A stretch of 64,000 nucleotides of DNA from Longispora albida DSM 44784 (GCF_000379825.1 NZ_KB903819.1:1-64000); one strand, 5' to 3'. Numbered from the stretch's first letter, positions 18,145-27,655 are shown. Numbers and translations are program-made. The notes: generated by a model not told the origin, from the sequence alone.

Positions 18145-18546
18145 GTGTGCCTGCTGGCGCTCGGGCTCGGCGACTCGGGCGATTCAGCCGGTATCACGGG
18201 CATTTGCGGTGGATTGCTGGCCGGGTACGTGGCTCGCCGGCTGGCCCGGCGTCCGCCGTACCCGGAGTTCGCTGTGGACGGTGACCGGCTGGTCGGCGTG
18301 CCGTGGGCGATCACGGCCTGGTTCACGGTCGCGGGCGGGCTGCGGTGGCTGGAGCTGGGCCCGGCCGGGATCACGTCGCGGACGGCGGGCAGGCGGCGGT
18401 TCGTGCCGTGGGCGGAACTCGGCTGGCCAGGGCTGTACAGCGTCGAGGTCCCCGGCGAGGAACGGATCAGCTTCGACGGGACGGCCGTGGACGTGGCGGT
18501 CATCCGGGCCGCCGTGCGCGAACGGCTGTCCACCGTGACCGGTTAG
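18145..18546 (+). CDS. small PH-domain-like membrane-anchored protein
   Basis: The product has a short hydrophobic N-terminus (CLLALGLGDSG...GGLLAGYVA) followed by a PH-like beta domain (FAVDGDRLVG, LRWLELGPAGITSRT, RRFVPWAEL). The first start in frame is GTG 18145, which cuts into the hydrophobic segment. ATG 18108 would give a better N-terminus (MPPLRP) but is one frame off. This suggests either an unusual start or a one-base indel in the C-rich stretch. It ends 10 bases before a methyltransferase gene. Confidence 0.6.
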   Translation: MCLLALGLGDSGDSAGITGICGGLLAGYVARRLARRPPYPEFAVDGDRLVGVPWAITAWFTVAGGLRWLELGPAGITSRTAGRRRFVPWAELGWPGLYSVEVPGEERISFDGTAVDVAVIRAAVRERLSTVTG

Positions 18547-18549
18547 GGT
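18544..18549 (+). promoter_or_regulatory. leaderless -10 element (TAGGGT) for the methyltransferase gene
   Basis: TAGGGT ends seven bases before ATG 18557. It overlaps the stop codon of the upstream gene, giving an independent leaderless start inside a tight gene pair. Confidence 0.55.
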
Positions 18550-18556
18550 CACGTGC

Positions 18557-19168
18557 ATGAGCGAAGTACGTGACCGGATGCGCGCGATCTACGACGAACA
18601 GGCTGGCCGCTACGCCTCGTTCCATGTGGAGACTCCCCCGCCGCTGCGGCTGCTCGCGGCCGAGTTCGCCGCGCTCGGCGCGCTGGCGGGGCAGGTACTC
18701 GACCTCGGGTGCGGGCCGGGGCAGGACATGGCACACCTGCGCGGGGCCGGCGCGCGGGTGTCCGGGCTGGACCTGTCGGCCGGGATGCTCGCCGAGGCTG
18801 CCACGCGGAACGCCGGGCCGCTGGTCCAGGGTGATCTGTGCGCCCTGCCGTTCGGCGGCTCTGTCTTCAGCGGGGTGTGGTGCAACGCCTCGTTCCTGCA
18901 CGTGCCGAAGTCACTCGCCCCGGCAGCGCTCACCGAGATGGCCCGGGTACTCCGGCCGGGCGGCGTGCTGATGCTCGCCGTGAAGGCCGGCGACGGCGAG
19001 ACCTGGGAGATCAGCAACAAGTCGGTCGTGGAGCGGTTCTTCGCCAAGTACTCGGAGGCCGAGCTGCGCGAACGGCTCACCGAGGCCGGATTCGGGGTAC
19101 GGGAGGCGCGCGAGCAGCACAGCCCCTCCGGTGAGACCTGGCTGCGGACGCTGTCCGTGCTGGGGTGA
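18557..19168 (+). CDS. class I SAM-dependent methyltransferase
   Basis: The 203-residue protein has the Rossmann motif I VLDLGCGPGQDMAHL, motif II SGLDLSAGMLAEA, acidic post-motif LVQGDLCALPFG and motif III LRPGGVLMLAV. It is a Methyltransf_11-type enzyme. N- and C-terminal helices give no clue to substrate. No partner genes identify a pathway. Transcription appears leaderless. Confidence 0.85.
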   Translation: MSEVRDRMRAIYDEQAGRYASFHVETPPPLRLLAAEFAALGALAGQVLDLGCGPGQDMAHLRGAGARVSGLDLSAGMLAEAATRNAGPLVQGDLCALPFGGSVFSGVWCNASFLHVPKSLAPAALTEMARVLRPGGVLMLAVKAGDGETWEISNKSVVERFFAKYSEAELRERLTEAGFGVREAREQHSPSGETWLRTLSVLG

Positions 19169-19240
19169 CTCCGGTCATACCGGGAACCGTGGCCGGTTCC
19201 GCCGCCGACTACCCACCGTCACACCAGTGCGGGAGGGCAG

Positions 19241-19873
19241 ATGCGACGGAGAGTGCTCGCCGCGATCACGGCGGCGGCTGTACTGCTGGTTCCGGCCTGC
19301 TCGGCGGCTGAGGAGCCGGACGCGAAGCAGGTCAGCCAGCTGCGGGGTACCGAGCTGGGCAAGCCGTTCGAGCGGCCGAAGGCTGTGCTGGCCGACCTGG
19401 CCGGGCAGCCCTTCGACGTCGCGGCGCGGCTGGGCGAGGGCAAGCTGACCCTGTTGTACTTCGGGTACACCAATTGCCCGGATGTCTGCCCGACCACGGT
19501 CGCCGACCTGGCCGCCGCGCTGCGTAAGCTGCCCGAGGCGACCCGGGCGCAGGTCAGGGTGGTGATGGTCAGCTCGGATCCCGCGCGGGACACCCCGAAG
19601 GATTTCCGGGCCTGGCTGGACAGGTTCGACCCGTCGTTCACCGGCCTGACCGGCGAGATCACCCCGATCGTCGAGCTGGCCAGGAGCGTGGGCATCGGGC
19701 TCGACCCGCCGAAGGTCAACTCCCAGGGCGACTACGAGGTGGAACACGGCGCGCAGGTCGTCGCGTTCACGCCGGACGGGCTGGCCCACCGGTTCTACCG
19801 CAGCGGCACGTCGCCGGACGACTTCGCCCACGACATCCCGCTGCTGCTGAAGATCTACCCGAAGGAGAAGTAG
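19241..19873 (+). CDS. sco: SCO1/SenC-family copper chaperone lipoprotein
   Basis: The 210-residue protein has a lipoprotein signal (LLVPAC, lipidation at Cys20) and a thioredoxin-like fold. The copper ligands are CPDVCP and the distal His in VEHGAQVVAF. It acts on the outer face of the membrane, delivering Cu to cuproenzymes such as cytochrome oxidase or, in S. lividans, to the GlxA/DtpA system. GGGAGGG lies four bases before ATG 19241. The stop overlaps the next start by one base (TAGTG), making a three-gene operon sco-ecuC-dtpA. Confidence 0.92.
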   Translation: MRRRVLAAITAAAVLLVPACSAAEEPDAKQVSQLRGTELGKPFERPKAVLADLAGQPFDVAARLGEGKLTLLYFGYTNCPDVCPTTVADLAAALRKLPEATRAQVRVVMVSSDPARDTPKDFRAWLDRFDPSFTGLTGEITPIVELARSVGIGLDPPKVNSQGDYEVEHGAQVVAFTPDGLAHRFYRSGTSPDDFAHDIPLLLKIYPKEK

Positions 19874-20388
19874 TGCAGATCCGGCGAATCTCCCCGATCC
19901 TCGCGCTGGCCGTCGTGGCGGGGCTCGCGGCTGGCTGTTCGGGTGACGGCGGCAAGGAGCCCGGCAAGACTGGCCAGGGCACGACCGCGTCCGCAGCCCC
20001 GGCTGCTGGCGAGGTGCAGGCCAGCAAGGGCGCGCTCAGCGTCTCGGGCGCGTGGGTCCGCGAACCGGCCAACCCGAAGGTCGCCGCCGCGTACCTGGAG
20101 ATCACGAACACCGGGGAGGCCGACGAGCTCCAGTCCGTGTTCACCGAGTCGGCGCACCGGATCGAGCTGCACACCGTCAAGGCGGAGAACGGCGCGGAGA
20201 CGATGTCCAAGGTGGACAGCATCCCGGTACCGGCGAACGGCAAGGCCGTCCTGAAGCCCGGCGGGTACCACATCATGCTGCTGGACGTGCCGCGCCCGCT
20301 CAAGGCCGGCGGCAAGGTCCGGCTCGCGCTGAGCTTCACCAAGGGCGGCGTGCTCGTGGTCGACGCCCCGATCAAGACCGGAGCATGA
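19873..20388 (+). CDS. ecuC: PCu(A)C-domain extracytoplasmic copper chaperone (ECuC-like)
   Basis: The 171-residue lipoprotein has lipobox LAAGC. The cupredoxin-like PCuAC domain carries the Cu(I) ligand pattern: His in IELHTV, Met in AETMSK, then His and Met in GGYHIMLL. It passes copper to Sco on the cell surface. The GTG start at 19873 overlaps the Sco stop, and the TGA overlaps the dtpA start (ATGA). Order and content match the ecuC gene of the S. lividans operon. Confidence 0.9.
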   Translation: MQIRRISPILALAVVAGLAAGCSGDGGKEPGKTGQGTTASAAPAAGEVQASKGALSVSGAWVREPANPKVAAAYLEITNTGEADELQSVFTESAHRIELHTVKAENGAETMSKVDSIPVPANGKAVLKPGGYHIMLLDVPRPLKAGGKVRLALSFTKGGVLVVDAPIKTGA

Positions 20389-21554
20389 GCCAGGACCCGG
20401 AGCTGGCTGAGGAGCCCGAGCCGGTGGGTTTCGGGCGGCGGCGGGTGCTCGGGCTGGTGGCCGGCGGGGCCGCGACGGCGGGTGCTGGGCTGGGAGCGGG
20501 GGCTGCGGCTCTCGTACAAAATGAGCAGTCGCCTGAGCCGCAGCGGCCGGGACGGGCGTGGGAGACCGTGCGCGGCACCGGGCCTGGCCAGCCGGGCATC
20601 GCGGAGGCACCGCCAGCACACCTCCGCCTCCTGGCATTTGACCTTGAGCCAGCGGCCGCGAAGGCCGCGCTGACGGCATGGACGAATCTGGCGGCCGAGC
20701 TGGCAGCCGGGCAGGCTGACCTGGGGCTCGCCCCGGCGGCGCTGACCGTGACGGCCGGGCTCGGGCAGTCGCTGTTCGCCAAGCTCGGGCGGCCGGTGCC
20801 CGGCCAGCTCACGATGCCGTCCTTCGCCGGTGACCGCCTGGAAGAGCAGCGTGGCGGCGGGGACGTGCTGCTCCAGGTGTGCGCGGAAGACCCGATGGTG
20901 GTGGCGTTCGCGGCGGAGAAGCTCCGGCGCGTGCCTGGCACGCGGTTGCGCTGGCAGCAGAGCGGCTTCCGGCCGACCGCCGCCGCCTCGGTCAACCCTG
21001 CCGCGACCGCCCGCAACCTCATGGGGCAGCTGGACGGGACAGCCAACCCGGCACCGGGCTCCGGCCTGTTCGACAGCGCGGTCTGGGCTCAGCCGTCCGG
21101 CACGACGTTCCTCGTGTACCGGCGGATCAGGATGCTGCTCGGCACCTGGCACGACACCCCGCCCGCCGTCAGGGAACGAGTCATCGGGCGGCGCCTCACC
21201 GACGGCGCACCCCTCACCGGCAAGGCCGAATCCGACCCGCCGGAGCTGAACAGGCGCGATGCCGGCGGCGAGTACGTGATCGCGGCCGACGCGCACATCC
21301 GGCTCGCCAATCCCGGCGTGAACCGCGGCGCCCGGATGCTGCGGCGCGGGTACAGCTACGACGACGGGCCTGAGGATGCCGGGCTGGTGTTCCTGGCGTT
21401 CCAGGCGGATCCGCGCACGGCCTTCGTGCCGGTACAGGAGCGGCTCGCCGCGTCTGACGCGCTCAACCGCTTCACCGTCCACACAGGATCAGGCGTCTAT
21501 CTCGTACCGCCGGCGTCCGGCACCTGCGTCGGGGCCGCGGTCCTCGGTCTCTAG
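20385..21554 (+). CDS. dtpA: Tat-exported DyP-type heme peroxidase (DtpA-like)
   Basis: The 389-residue protein has a twin-arginine signal ([14 protein letters not shown]). It shows the DyP motif GQLDG (214-218, catalytic Asp217), the proximal-His motif AHIRLANP (His304) and RRGYSYDDG. It is an A-type DyP that folds with heme before Tat export and works outside the cell. In S. lividans the homologue is needed with Sco and ECuC for copper-dependent development. The same operon order here supports that role. The gene ends one base past the start of the stop of the convergent dtd gene. Confidence 0.92.
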   Translation: MSQDPELAEEPEPVGFGRRRVLGLVAGGAATAGAGLGAGAAALVQNEQSPEPQRPGRAWETVRGTGPGQPGIAEAPPAHLRLLAFDLEPAAAKAALTAWTNLAAELAAGQADLGLAPAALTVTAGLGQSLFAKLGRPVPGQLTMPSFAGDRLEEQRGGGDVLLQVCAEDPMVVAFAAEKLRRVPGTRLRWQQSGFRPTAAASVNPAATARNLMGQLDGTANPAPGSGLFDSAVWAQPSGTTFLVYRRIRMLLGTWHDTPPAVRERVIGRRLTDGAPLTGKAESDPPELNRRDAGGEYVIAADAHIRLANPGVNRGARMLRRGYSYDDGPEDAGLVFLAFQADPRTAFVPVQERLAASDALNRFTVHTGSGVYLVPPASGTCVGAAVLGL

Positions 21555-21985
21555 GTTGTCTCCAGCACGATCGTGCACGGGCCGTCGTTCACGCTCTCCA
21601 CGAGCATGTGCGCCTGGAAGCGGCCCGTGGCGACCGTCGCGCCGAGCGAGCGGAGTTCCTCGGTGAGCGCCTTGACGAGCGGCTCTGCCACGCCGGCCGG
21701 GGCCGCGGCGTTCCAGCTCGGGCGGCGGCCCTTGCGCGTGTCGGCGTACAGGGTGAACTGGCTGACGACCAGCACCGGCAGGCCCAGGTCGGAGGCCGAC
21801 CGCTCGCCGTCGGCCGTGCCGATGATCCGCAGTTCCCAGATCTTCCGCGCGAGCTTCGCGGCGTCGGCGGCGGTGTCGGTGTGCGTGACGCCGGCCAGCA
21901 CCAGCAGACCCCTGCCGATCTCCCCGGTGACCTCGTCGCCGACGGTCACCCTGGCCCGGCTCACGGTCTGTACCACTGCGCGCAT
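21551..21985 (-). CDS. dtd: D-aminoacyl-tRNA deacylase
   Basis: The 144-residue protein is of normal Dtd length. It has [17 protein letters not shown] (the SQFTL motif) and VNDGPCT (the NxGPxT motif), which together form the active site that hydrolyses D-aminoacyl-tRNA and excludes L-amino acids. ATG 21985 ([11 protein letters not shown]) is the family start; a longer frame to 22012 is unlikely. CAAGAT lies seven bases before ATG, so the gene may be leaderless. Its 3' end overlaps dtpA by four bases. Confidence 0.93.
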   Translation of the reverse strand: MRAVVQTVSRARVTVGDEVTGEIGRGLLVLAGVTHTDTAADAAKLARKIWELRIIGTADGERSASDLGLPVLVVSQFTLYADTRKGRRPSWNAAAPAGVAEPLVKALTEELRSLGATVATGRFQAHMLVESVNDGPCTIVLETT

Positions 21986-22096
21986 GCCAGCCATCTTGCC
22001 CGAGCTGGGCACCTCCGGCTCTCGCCGGCCGGCTTGCGGAGGTGATCTCGGACACCCGCAGGGCTAATTCGCCTGAGTCTTGTCATACCCAGGAGC

Positions 22097-22102
22097 GACT
22101 AT
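22097..22102 (+). promoter_or_regulatory. leaderless -10-like element (GACTAT)
   Basis: The hexamer ends six bases before ATG 22109 of the MFS gene, matching the spacing of other leaderless starts in the window. Confidence 0.4.
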
Positions 22103-22108
22103 GGCGGC

Positions 22109-23335
22109 ATGCGCCTGACTGCCTACCGGACCGTGCTCGCCCTGCCGGGCGTGAAGGTTCTGATGATCTTCGCGTTCCTGGCCAGGATCCCCCTGGTCGC
22201 CTCCGGCATGGCGCTGACGTTCCACGTCCTCGGCGACCTCAAGGGCAACTACGCCGAGGCCGGCCTGGTCGCCACGGCCGTGACCGTCGCGGCAGCGATC
22301 GGCGCGCCCTTCATGGGCCGGATGACCGACCGGCGCGGGCTGCGGGCGACGACCGTCGTCGGCACGATCCTCGCGCTGGTCTTCTGGTCGACGGCGCCGC
22401 TGCTGCCGTATCCGGCGCTGCTGGTCGCCGGGTTCCTGTGCAGCCTGGCCGGCATCCCGATCTTCTCGGCGATCCGCCAGGCCATCGCGGCCCAGGTACC
22501 GGAGGACCAGCGCCGCACGGCCTACGCGCTGGACTCGATGTCGACCGAGCTGTCGTACATGATCGGCCCGGCGATGGCCGTGGTCCTCGCGACCCAGTTC
22601 TCGCCCAGGCTCGGCATGATCGTGGTCGGTACGGGGGCCGTGGCCGTCGGCGTCGCGCTGTTCGTGCTCAACCCCAGGACCAACGAGAACAGCGCCTCAG
22701 AGGAAGCGCCCCCGGCCCCGCCGCGCCGGACCTGGCTGCGGCCCAGCTTCATCGGGATGCTCATCGTCGCGCTGGCCACCACGTTCACCCTGACCGGCAC
22801 GGAGCTGGCGATGGTCGCCAACCTCCGGCAGAGCGGCCAGGAAAGTATGATCAGCGTCGTCATCGGCCTGTGGTGCGTGTACTCGCTGGCTGGCGGCTTC
22901 GTCTACGGCGCGCTCCGCAACGGCACGCCTTCCGTCATCCTCGCCGCGGGGATGGCCCTGCTGACCATCCCGATCGGCCTCGCCAGCGGGCAGTGGTGGC
23001 TCATGGCGCTCGCACTGATCCCGGCTGGCGCGCTGTGCGCACCGGCCCTCACCTCCAACACCGCCGAGCTGTCCGCCCGGGTGCCGGCTTCGGCGCGTGG
23101 CGAGGCGATGGGCCTGCAGGGTTCGGCGATGACGGTCGGCATGGCGATCGGCGCGCCGCTGGCCGGCCTCGCCAGCGACCAGCTCGGCCCGTCCTGGGCC
23201 TTCGCGGCGATCGGCGGGATCGGCCTGCTGCTGACCCTGGTGGCCTGGCCGCTCGCCCGGCGGACAGCCGCCCCCGCAGCTGACGCCGAGCCTGCTCCGG
23301 CTCCCCGCGTGGCGGAGGAAGCCGCAGCGGCCTGA
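22109..23335 (+). CDS. MFS transporter, 12 transmembrane helices
   Basis: The 408-residue protein has 12 hydrophobic segments and the MFS loop motif GRMTDRRGLR between helices 2 and 3. A charged central loop (LNPRTNENSASEEAPPAPPRR) and an Ala/Pro-rich cytosolic tail are present. It resembles drug or sugar efflux permeases (Bcr/Set type). No substrate gene adjoins it. It is a single gene, probably leaderless. Confidence 0.82.
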   Translation: MRLTAYRTVLALPGVKVLMIFAFLARIPLVASGMALTFHVLGDLKGNYAEAGLVATAVTVAAAIGAPFMGRMTDRRGLRATTVVGTILALVFWSTAPLLPYPALLVAGFLCSLAGIPIFSAIRQAIAAQVPEDQRRTAYALDSMSTELSYMIGPAMAVVLATQFSPRLGMIVVGTGAVAVGVALFVLNPRTNENSASEEAPPAPPRRTWLRPSFIGMLIVALATTFTLTGTELAMVANLRQSGQESMISVVIGLWCVYSLAGGFVYGALRNGTPSVILAAGMALLTIPIGLASGQWWLMALALIPAGALCAPALTSNTAELSARVPASARGEAMGLQGSAMTVGMAIGAPLAGLASDQLGPSWAFAAIGGIGLLLTLVAWPLARRTAAPAADAEPAPAPRVAEEAAAA

Positions 23336-23879
23336 GCGTCCTCACCGGACGGGTGGAAACTGGGGACGACCGAGCACAATGGAGGCCCGGAGCGCTGTAC
23401 GCGCCCCGGGCCGCCTCAGTTCACCGGCGTGGGACCCGCCACCCACCCCGCGGCAGTTGGATACCACCGCTGTCCCCGCCGAGACGGGAAACTATGGAAC
23501 GTTAGCTCCGTCACTCTCTCACGAGCGGACTGACTCCGGCTGACCGGCTCGCTGACAACGCCAATCCTGGCAATTGTCCACTGTGCCCTGTCTGGCACCG
23601 GCGAGTGCTGGCACTCCCCTGGCGCGCTCCTGGGCATCCGCGAGGCGGCAGCACCTGGCCGGGCCTCGGATTGTTCCTCTCCGTGAGGGGCGAAGGCGCC
23701 ACGTTCACGCCGTTCCGGCCGGCCGAGATCATTCCTAACTGGACTCTCGGAGCGGAACGAATCTGTGGCAACACATCACGGCTTGCCGTTCTAGACTCAC
23801 CTTGCCCGGCGCAAATGGGCGAAACCAGGGAATTGATGGGTCAGCAAAGTGCAGGGCAGCAACCGGAAGGAAGGCAAAC
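23336..23879. other. intergenic region with no convincing gene
   Basis: This region of 544 bases lies between the MFS and LuxR genes, with lower GC than its surroundings after 23470. Short frames exist on both strands, including a 32-residue minus-strand frame at 23416-23514. None has a ribosome binding site plus coding-like codon use. The last 48 bases (23833-23880) form the leader repeated at 50738-50785. Confidence 0.5.
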
Positions 23880-23880
23880 G
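23833..23880 (+). repeat. 48-base leader of the LuxR gene, copy 1
   Basis: It matches 50738-50785 at 39 of 48 positions without gaps, including the purine-rich ribosome binding site just before GTG 23880. Confidence 0.7.
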
Positions 23881-24938
23881 TGGGTGATACGACACAAGCC
23901 GGTCACCTCGATGACCTTCCGGGAATGAGTGACACAGCCCTGGCCCTGTATCGATGGGCGTTGCGGTGCCGGCACGTGCAGGCGGATGATCTTACGAATC
24001 TCGCCTCAGAACTGTGCCTGCCCGAAGGCGAATGCGCAATTGCGATGTCGACACTGACAGAGTTGCGACTCCTCCAGCCCGAGCCGGACGGGCTCCGGCT
24101 CATCCCGGTCAGCCCGGACGCCGCGGCGGCCGCACTGCTCGGCCCCGGCGAGGCGGAGCTGCGGGCAGCGGAGGAAGAGCTGCGCCGCAAGCGGGACAAG
24201 ATCGCACAGCACCGGGCGTACATGGCCGGGCTGAATCCGATATACCTGCACGCCCGGCACCAGGACCAGTCCTCTTTGGAGAGTGTGCACGACCAGCAGA
24301 CCGTCCGGGCGCTCATCTCCGACACCGTGGCCCAGTGCCGGGACGAGGTGCTGACCTGCCAGTCGGGCGGCGCCCGGCCCCCGGCCGCGCTCGCCGAGGC
24401 GCTGCCCCGGGATCTGGCCCTGCTCGGCCGGGGCGTGGCGATGCGGACGCTGTACCAGCACACGGCGCGGTTCCACGAGCCGACGCGGGAGTACATCGAC
24501 CAGGTGATCGCGGCGGGCAGCCAGGTCAGGACGATGGACGAGCTGCCCGGCCAGATGATCATTGTGGACAGGGCTACGGCGTTCCTGCCCGACCGGGCGC
24601 ACGAGGGTGGCGCGGTGGTGGTGCGGGACCGGGCGCTGATCGAGTTCCTGGTAGACACGTTCCACCAGATCTGGCACCGCGCGATCGGCTACGAGCCGGG
24701 CCCGGCAGCGGCCCAGCAGGTCACCGACCAGACCCGGCGGGCGATCCTGATGCTGCTCGCCGACGGCCTCAAGGACGAGGTGATCTCCCGGCGGCTGGGC
24801 ATCTCCCTGCGTACCTGCCGCCGCCACATCGCCGACATGATGGAGCAGATCGGGGCCACCAGCCGGTTCCAGGCCGGGATCATGGCCAGCCAGAGGGGCC
24901 TCACGCCGAACGCCAGGGATCTCGGGGTCGTGACCTGA
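23880..24938 (+). CDS. LuxR-family transcriptional regulator with N-terminal winged helix
   Basis: The 352-residue protein has an N-terminal TrmB-like helix region (LALYRWALRCRHV...TLTELRLLQ) and a middle ligand or partner domain with a coiled stretch (EEELRRKRDKIAQHR). The C-terminal LuxR helix-turn-helix (LLADGLKDEVISRRLGISLR, then TCRRHIADMMEQ) follows. No receiver or ATPase domain is present. This architecture is common for cluster-situated regulators of peptide natural products. GTG 23880 follows GGAAGGAAGG at 23865-23874; ATG 23925 is a shorter option. A truncated copy of its 5' region lies upstream of the NRPS cluster. Confidence 0.85.
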   Translation: MGDTTQAGHLDDLPGMSDTALALYRWALRCRHVQADDLTNLASELCLPEGECAIAMSTLTELRLLQPEPDGLRLIPVSPDAAAAALLGPGEAELRAAEEELRRKRDKIAQHRAYMAGLNPIYLHARHQDQSSLESVHDQQTVRALISDTVAQCRDEVLTCQSGGARPPAALAEALPRDLALLGRGVAMRTLYQHTARFHEPTREYIDQVIAAGSQVRTMDELPGQMIIVDRATAFLPDRAHEGGAVVVRDRALIEFLVDTFHQIWHRAIGYEPGPAAAQQVTDQTRRAILMLLADGLKDEVISRRLGISLRTCRRHIADMMEQIGATSRFQAGIMASQRGLTPNARDLGVVT

Positions 24939-24947
24939 GTCCCGTCC

Positions 24948-26717
24948 TCACAGCTGTGGCTGCCACACCTGCACGTCAGCGATCCGCCGTCCCGGGCCGA
25001 GCAGCCGCTCCAGGACGGTGTTCAGCTCGGTACGGTGCTCGGCCGGGCCCAGCACCACACACGACGCCCGCCAGTGCCGGAGGTCCGTGGCGGCCGAGGC
25101 GCGTTCCCGGTCGCCGATCGGCGGGACGACGCCGGTCCGGCGTACCTCGGCGAGGAGTGCCGACGTCGGGCGCGCGGGCGTTCCGTAGCCGTTGGGGCCG
25201 ATGAACTGGCCTTCCGGTACGCCGAAGGCCGCGTGAGCCGCAGCGGCCCAGCGCAGGCTGCCCGGGTCGCTCGGCACCGGGATGGGTACGGGCACCAGGA
25301 CACCGCCCGGCTGGACGCATTCCCTCCAGTGCCCCTGGGTGAAGAACTCCGGTACCGGGGTCCGGCCGGCGGCCTCGATCGGCATCGGGAAGAGTGCGGC
25401 CAGCACGGTCGCGGTGAGGCCTGCGCTGATCAGCGCCCGGAGGCGCGTGGCCTGTAGCGCCGCGTGGACGGCCAGGGCGAGCACGGCGGCGATGAGCGGC
25501 ACGAGCGCCATCGCGTACCGGGTCGGCAGCGCCCACACGATCACCGGCACGTCCCGGAGCAGCTGGAACGGCCCGTGGTAGTCCGTGCGCTCGCCGCCGA
25601 TCACGAGGCCGGGCCCGAGCGAGAGTCCGAAGAGGACGATGCACACCGGTACGGCGGCGCGGACGAACGGCAGCCGCCAGCACGACACCACGGCAGCCGC
25701 GAACAGCAGCAGAAGCGGCCAGCCGAGGAACGTGTTCATCTCGGCGGGGTGCCCAGCCAGCCGGCCGGCGTCCCCGCCAGCCCCGGCCAGCGTGAACGGG
25801 GACAGGGCCGGGTAGCTGAGCAGGTCGGCGGAGTAGTTCTCCGGCGGGTACAGCCCCTCCCAGCCGCGCTGCGGCCCGGCGAACTGGAGCCACAGTGGCC
25901 GGGCGAGGATGACGACAGCCACAGCGGCGCCCACCGCCAGCCCGGTCAGCAGCGGCCGGGCAGCGCGGCGGGTCAGCTCCCGGTCGGCGAGCGCGTAGGC
26001 GGGGGTCAGGAGCGCCAGGGTGAGCGCGCCCAGGTACAGGACCTCCTCGCCTGTGAAGGCTTGGGCCACGACGAGCAGGCCGAGGGCGGCGCCGGTCCGG
26101 ACGGGGGTCTGACCTCGGGTCAGCCGGAGCACGCAGTACACGATGGCTGGCATGAGCCAGTGGCTCGTCAGGTTGATGTGGCCGTGGGCGTGGGAGACCA
26201 TGCACGGCGCGAACCCGCAGAGTGCCCCTCCGGCGGCCGCCGCGAGCCGGTGCAGGCGGAAGCCCCGGGCGAACAGCAGGTACCAGCCGGCCGCCGTCAG
26301 TGCCAGGTTGAGCGTCGCCAGCGTCGTGAACGTGACCGCCGGGCCCCAGATCCAGGTCACCGGGGCCAGCAGGGCACCGGGGAACAGGTTGTTGGTGTTG
26401 GCCATCATGTTCACGCCGTCGGGGCTGTTCATCAGGTCCGTCAGCAGCGCAGCGCCGCCCAGCCAGAACCGTGAGGCCCACGCGAGGAACCATTCCGTCT
26501 GGGCCTGGTCGTTCAGGTTCACGGCGACGCCACGGGTACCCGGGCCGGCCCACAGGCCCGCGGTCACCCAGAAGGCCAGGGCCAGGAACGCCCCGCTCAC
26601 CGCCGCGTCGCGCAGCCAGGGACCGCCGCGTGCCCGGGCGAGCCGGGGCCACGCGGGCACGGAGTGACGGCCCGTCCGGGCCCGATGCTGCACTGCGACC
26701 GGCATGAACCGGATCAT
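24948..26717 (-). CDS. polytopic membrane protein, GT-C glycosyltransferase-like
   Basis: The 589-residue protein has about 11-12 membrane helices and a soluble C-terminal part of about 150 residues. The first large outer loop holds acidic residues and an aromatic pair (NLNDQAQTEWFLAW), as in GT-C lipid-linked sugar transferases. Further conserved-looking motifs are HGHINLTSHW and FTGEEVLYL. The donor would be a polyprenyl-phosphate sugar if the fold assignment is right. It starts six bases after the LysR stop. ATG 26705 is an alternative start. Confidence 0.6.
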   Translation of the reverse strand: MIRFMPVAVQHRARTGRHSVPAWPRLARARGGPWLRDAAVSGAFLALAFWVTAGLWAGPGTRGVAVNLNDQAQTEWFLAWASRFWLGGAALLTDLMNSPDGVNMMANTNNLFPGALLAPVTWIWGPAVTFTTLATLNLALTAAGWYLLFARGFRLHRLAAAAGGALCGFAPCMVSHAHGHINLTSHWLMPAIVYCVLRLTRGQTPVRTGAALGLLVVAQAFTGEEVLYLGALTLALLTPAYALADRELTRRAARPLLTGLAVGAAVAVVILARPLWLQFAGPQRGWEGLYPPENYSADLLSYPALSPFTLAGAGGDAGRLAGHPAEMNTFLGWPLLLLFAAAVVSCWRLPFVRAAVPVCIVLFGLSLGPGLVIGGERTDYHGPFQLLRDVPVIVWALPTRYAMALVPLIAAVLALAVHAALQATRLRALISAGLTATVLAALFPMPIEAAGRTPVPEFFTQGHWRECVQPGGVLVPVPIPVPSDPGSLRWAAAAHAAFGVPEGQFIGPNGYGTPARPTSALLAEVRRTGVVPPIGDRERASAATDLRHWRASCVVLGPAEHRTELNTVLERLLGPGRRIADVQVWQPQL

Positions 26718-26723
26718 AACGAC

Positions 26724-27629
26724 TCAATTGCTATGGGATCTCCGAACGCCGAGCACGTCCAGCATCGCGCGGGTCGCGGGGCTCGGGTTGAACCGGCTCC
26801 ACACCAGATACTCGACGCGGCGCGGGCCGCCGGCCACAGGCACCAGGGCCAGCCGGGCATCGGCGGCCGCGAGCGGGCGGACGAACGCGGAGGGCAGCAG
26901 CGCGACGCCCAGGCCGGCCAGGACCAGCCGGGTGATCATCTCGGCGACGCCGGCCTCGTACGAGACGTCGCGGACCAGCCCGGCCGCCGCGAAGGCCTGG
27001 TCGGACTGGGCGCGGGCCGGAGTACCTTCCACGAAGTCCACGAAGGTCTCCCCCGCGATGTCGTGCAGGGTGACCTGGCCGGCGGTGGCCAGCGGGTGGC
27101 CGGCCTGTACGACGAGGACGTGCCGGTCGTGGTCGAGGGCGAGGGTCTCCACACCGGTCGGCCGTTCGGTCTCCGGCAGGCCGAGGAAGGCGATGTCGAG
27201 CTCACCGGAGCGGACGGCTGCGGCGAGCTCGTCGCTGCCGCCAGCTTTGAGCAGGACGTGGACGCCGGGATGCTGGGCCCGGTACCGCTGAAGAAGTTCC
27301 GGCACGTCGACGGCGGCCGTCGTGACGATGACCCCGACGGCGAGCCTGCCCCGCACCACGCCCGTGGCCGCAGCCGCGTCGGCGACCGCCCGGTCGGCGG
27401 CGGCCAGGCACTCGCGCGCCCCGGCCAGGAACGCCTCCCCGGCGCTGGTCAGCTCGACCCTGCGGCTGGAACGCGCGAACAGCTGCACCCCGAGCTCCCG
27501 TTCGAGGCTCGCGATCCGGTGGCTGAGGGACGACTGGACGACGAAGCAGCGTTCGGCGGCGCGGGTGAAGTTGCGGGTCTCGGCGAGCGCGACGACGTAC
27601 CGCATCTGCTGGAGGTCCATTTCAGCCAT
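26724..27629 (-). CDS. LysR-family transcriptional regulator
   Basis: The 301-residue protein has the LysR helix-turn-helix (MRYVVALAETRNFTRAAERC, then FVVQSSLSHRIASLEREL) and a periplasmic-binding-type effector domain (GRLAVGVIVTTAAVDVP, VAEMITRLVLAGLGVALLP). It is divergent from the EamA transporter/NAD(P)-binding operon, the usual LysR target arrangement. ATG 27620 is an alternative start giving MDLQQMRYV. The downstream membrane protein may be co-transcribed. Confidence 0.88.
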   Translation of the reverse strand: MAEMDLQQMRYVVALAETRNFTRAAERCFVVQSSLSHRIASLERELGVQLFARSSRRVELTSAGEAFLAGARECLAAADRAVADAAAATGVVRGRLAVGVIVTTAAVDVPELLQRYRAQHPGVHVLLKAGGSDELAAAVRSGELDIAFLGLPETERPTGVETLALDHDRHVLVVQAGHPLATAGQVTLHDIAGETFVDFVEGTPARAQSDQAFAAAGLVRDVSYEAGVAEMITRLVLAGLGVALLPSAFVRPLAAADARLALVPVAGGPRRVEYLVWSRFNPSPATRAMLDVLGVRRSHSN

Positions 27630-27645
27630 CGTTGTGGTTCATAGC

Positions 27646-27655
27646 TGCGATCGCA
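27646..27655. promoter_or_regulatory. palindrome TGCGATCGCA in the LysR/EamA divergent promoter
   Basis: A perfect ten-base palindrome is centred in the 70-base gap between the LysR and EamA start codons. LysR sites often contain such a dyad (T-N11-A). It is a candidate binding site only. Confidence 0.4.

Noticed and set aside
23416-23514. Possible 32-residue peptide on the minus strand before the LuxR gene
   Set aside because: No usable ribosome binding site spacing and no signal or leader-like features; kept only as a remark on the intergenic region.
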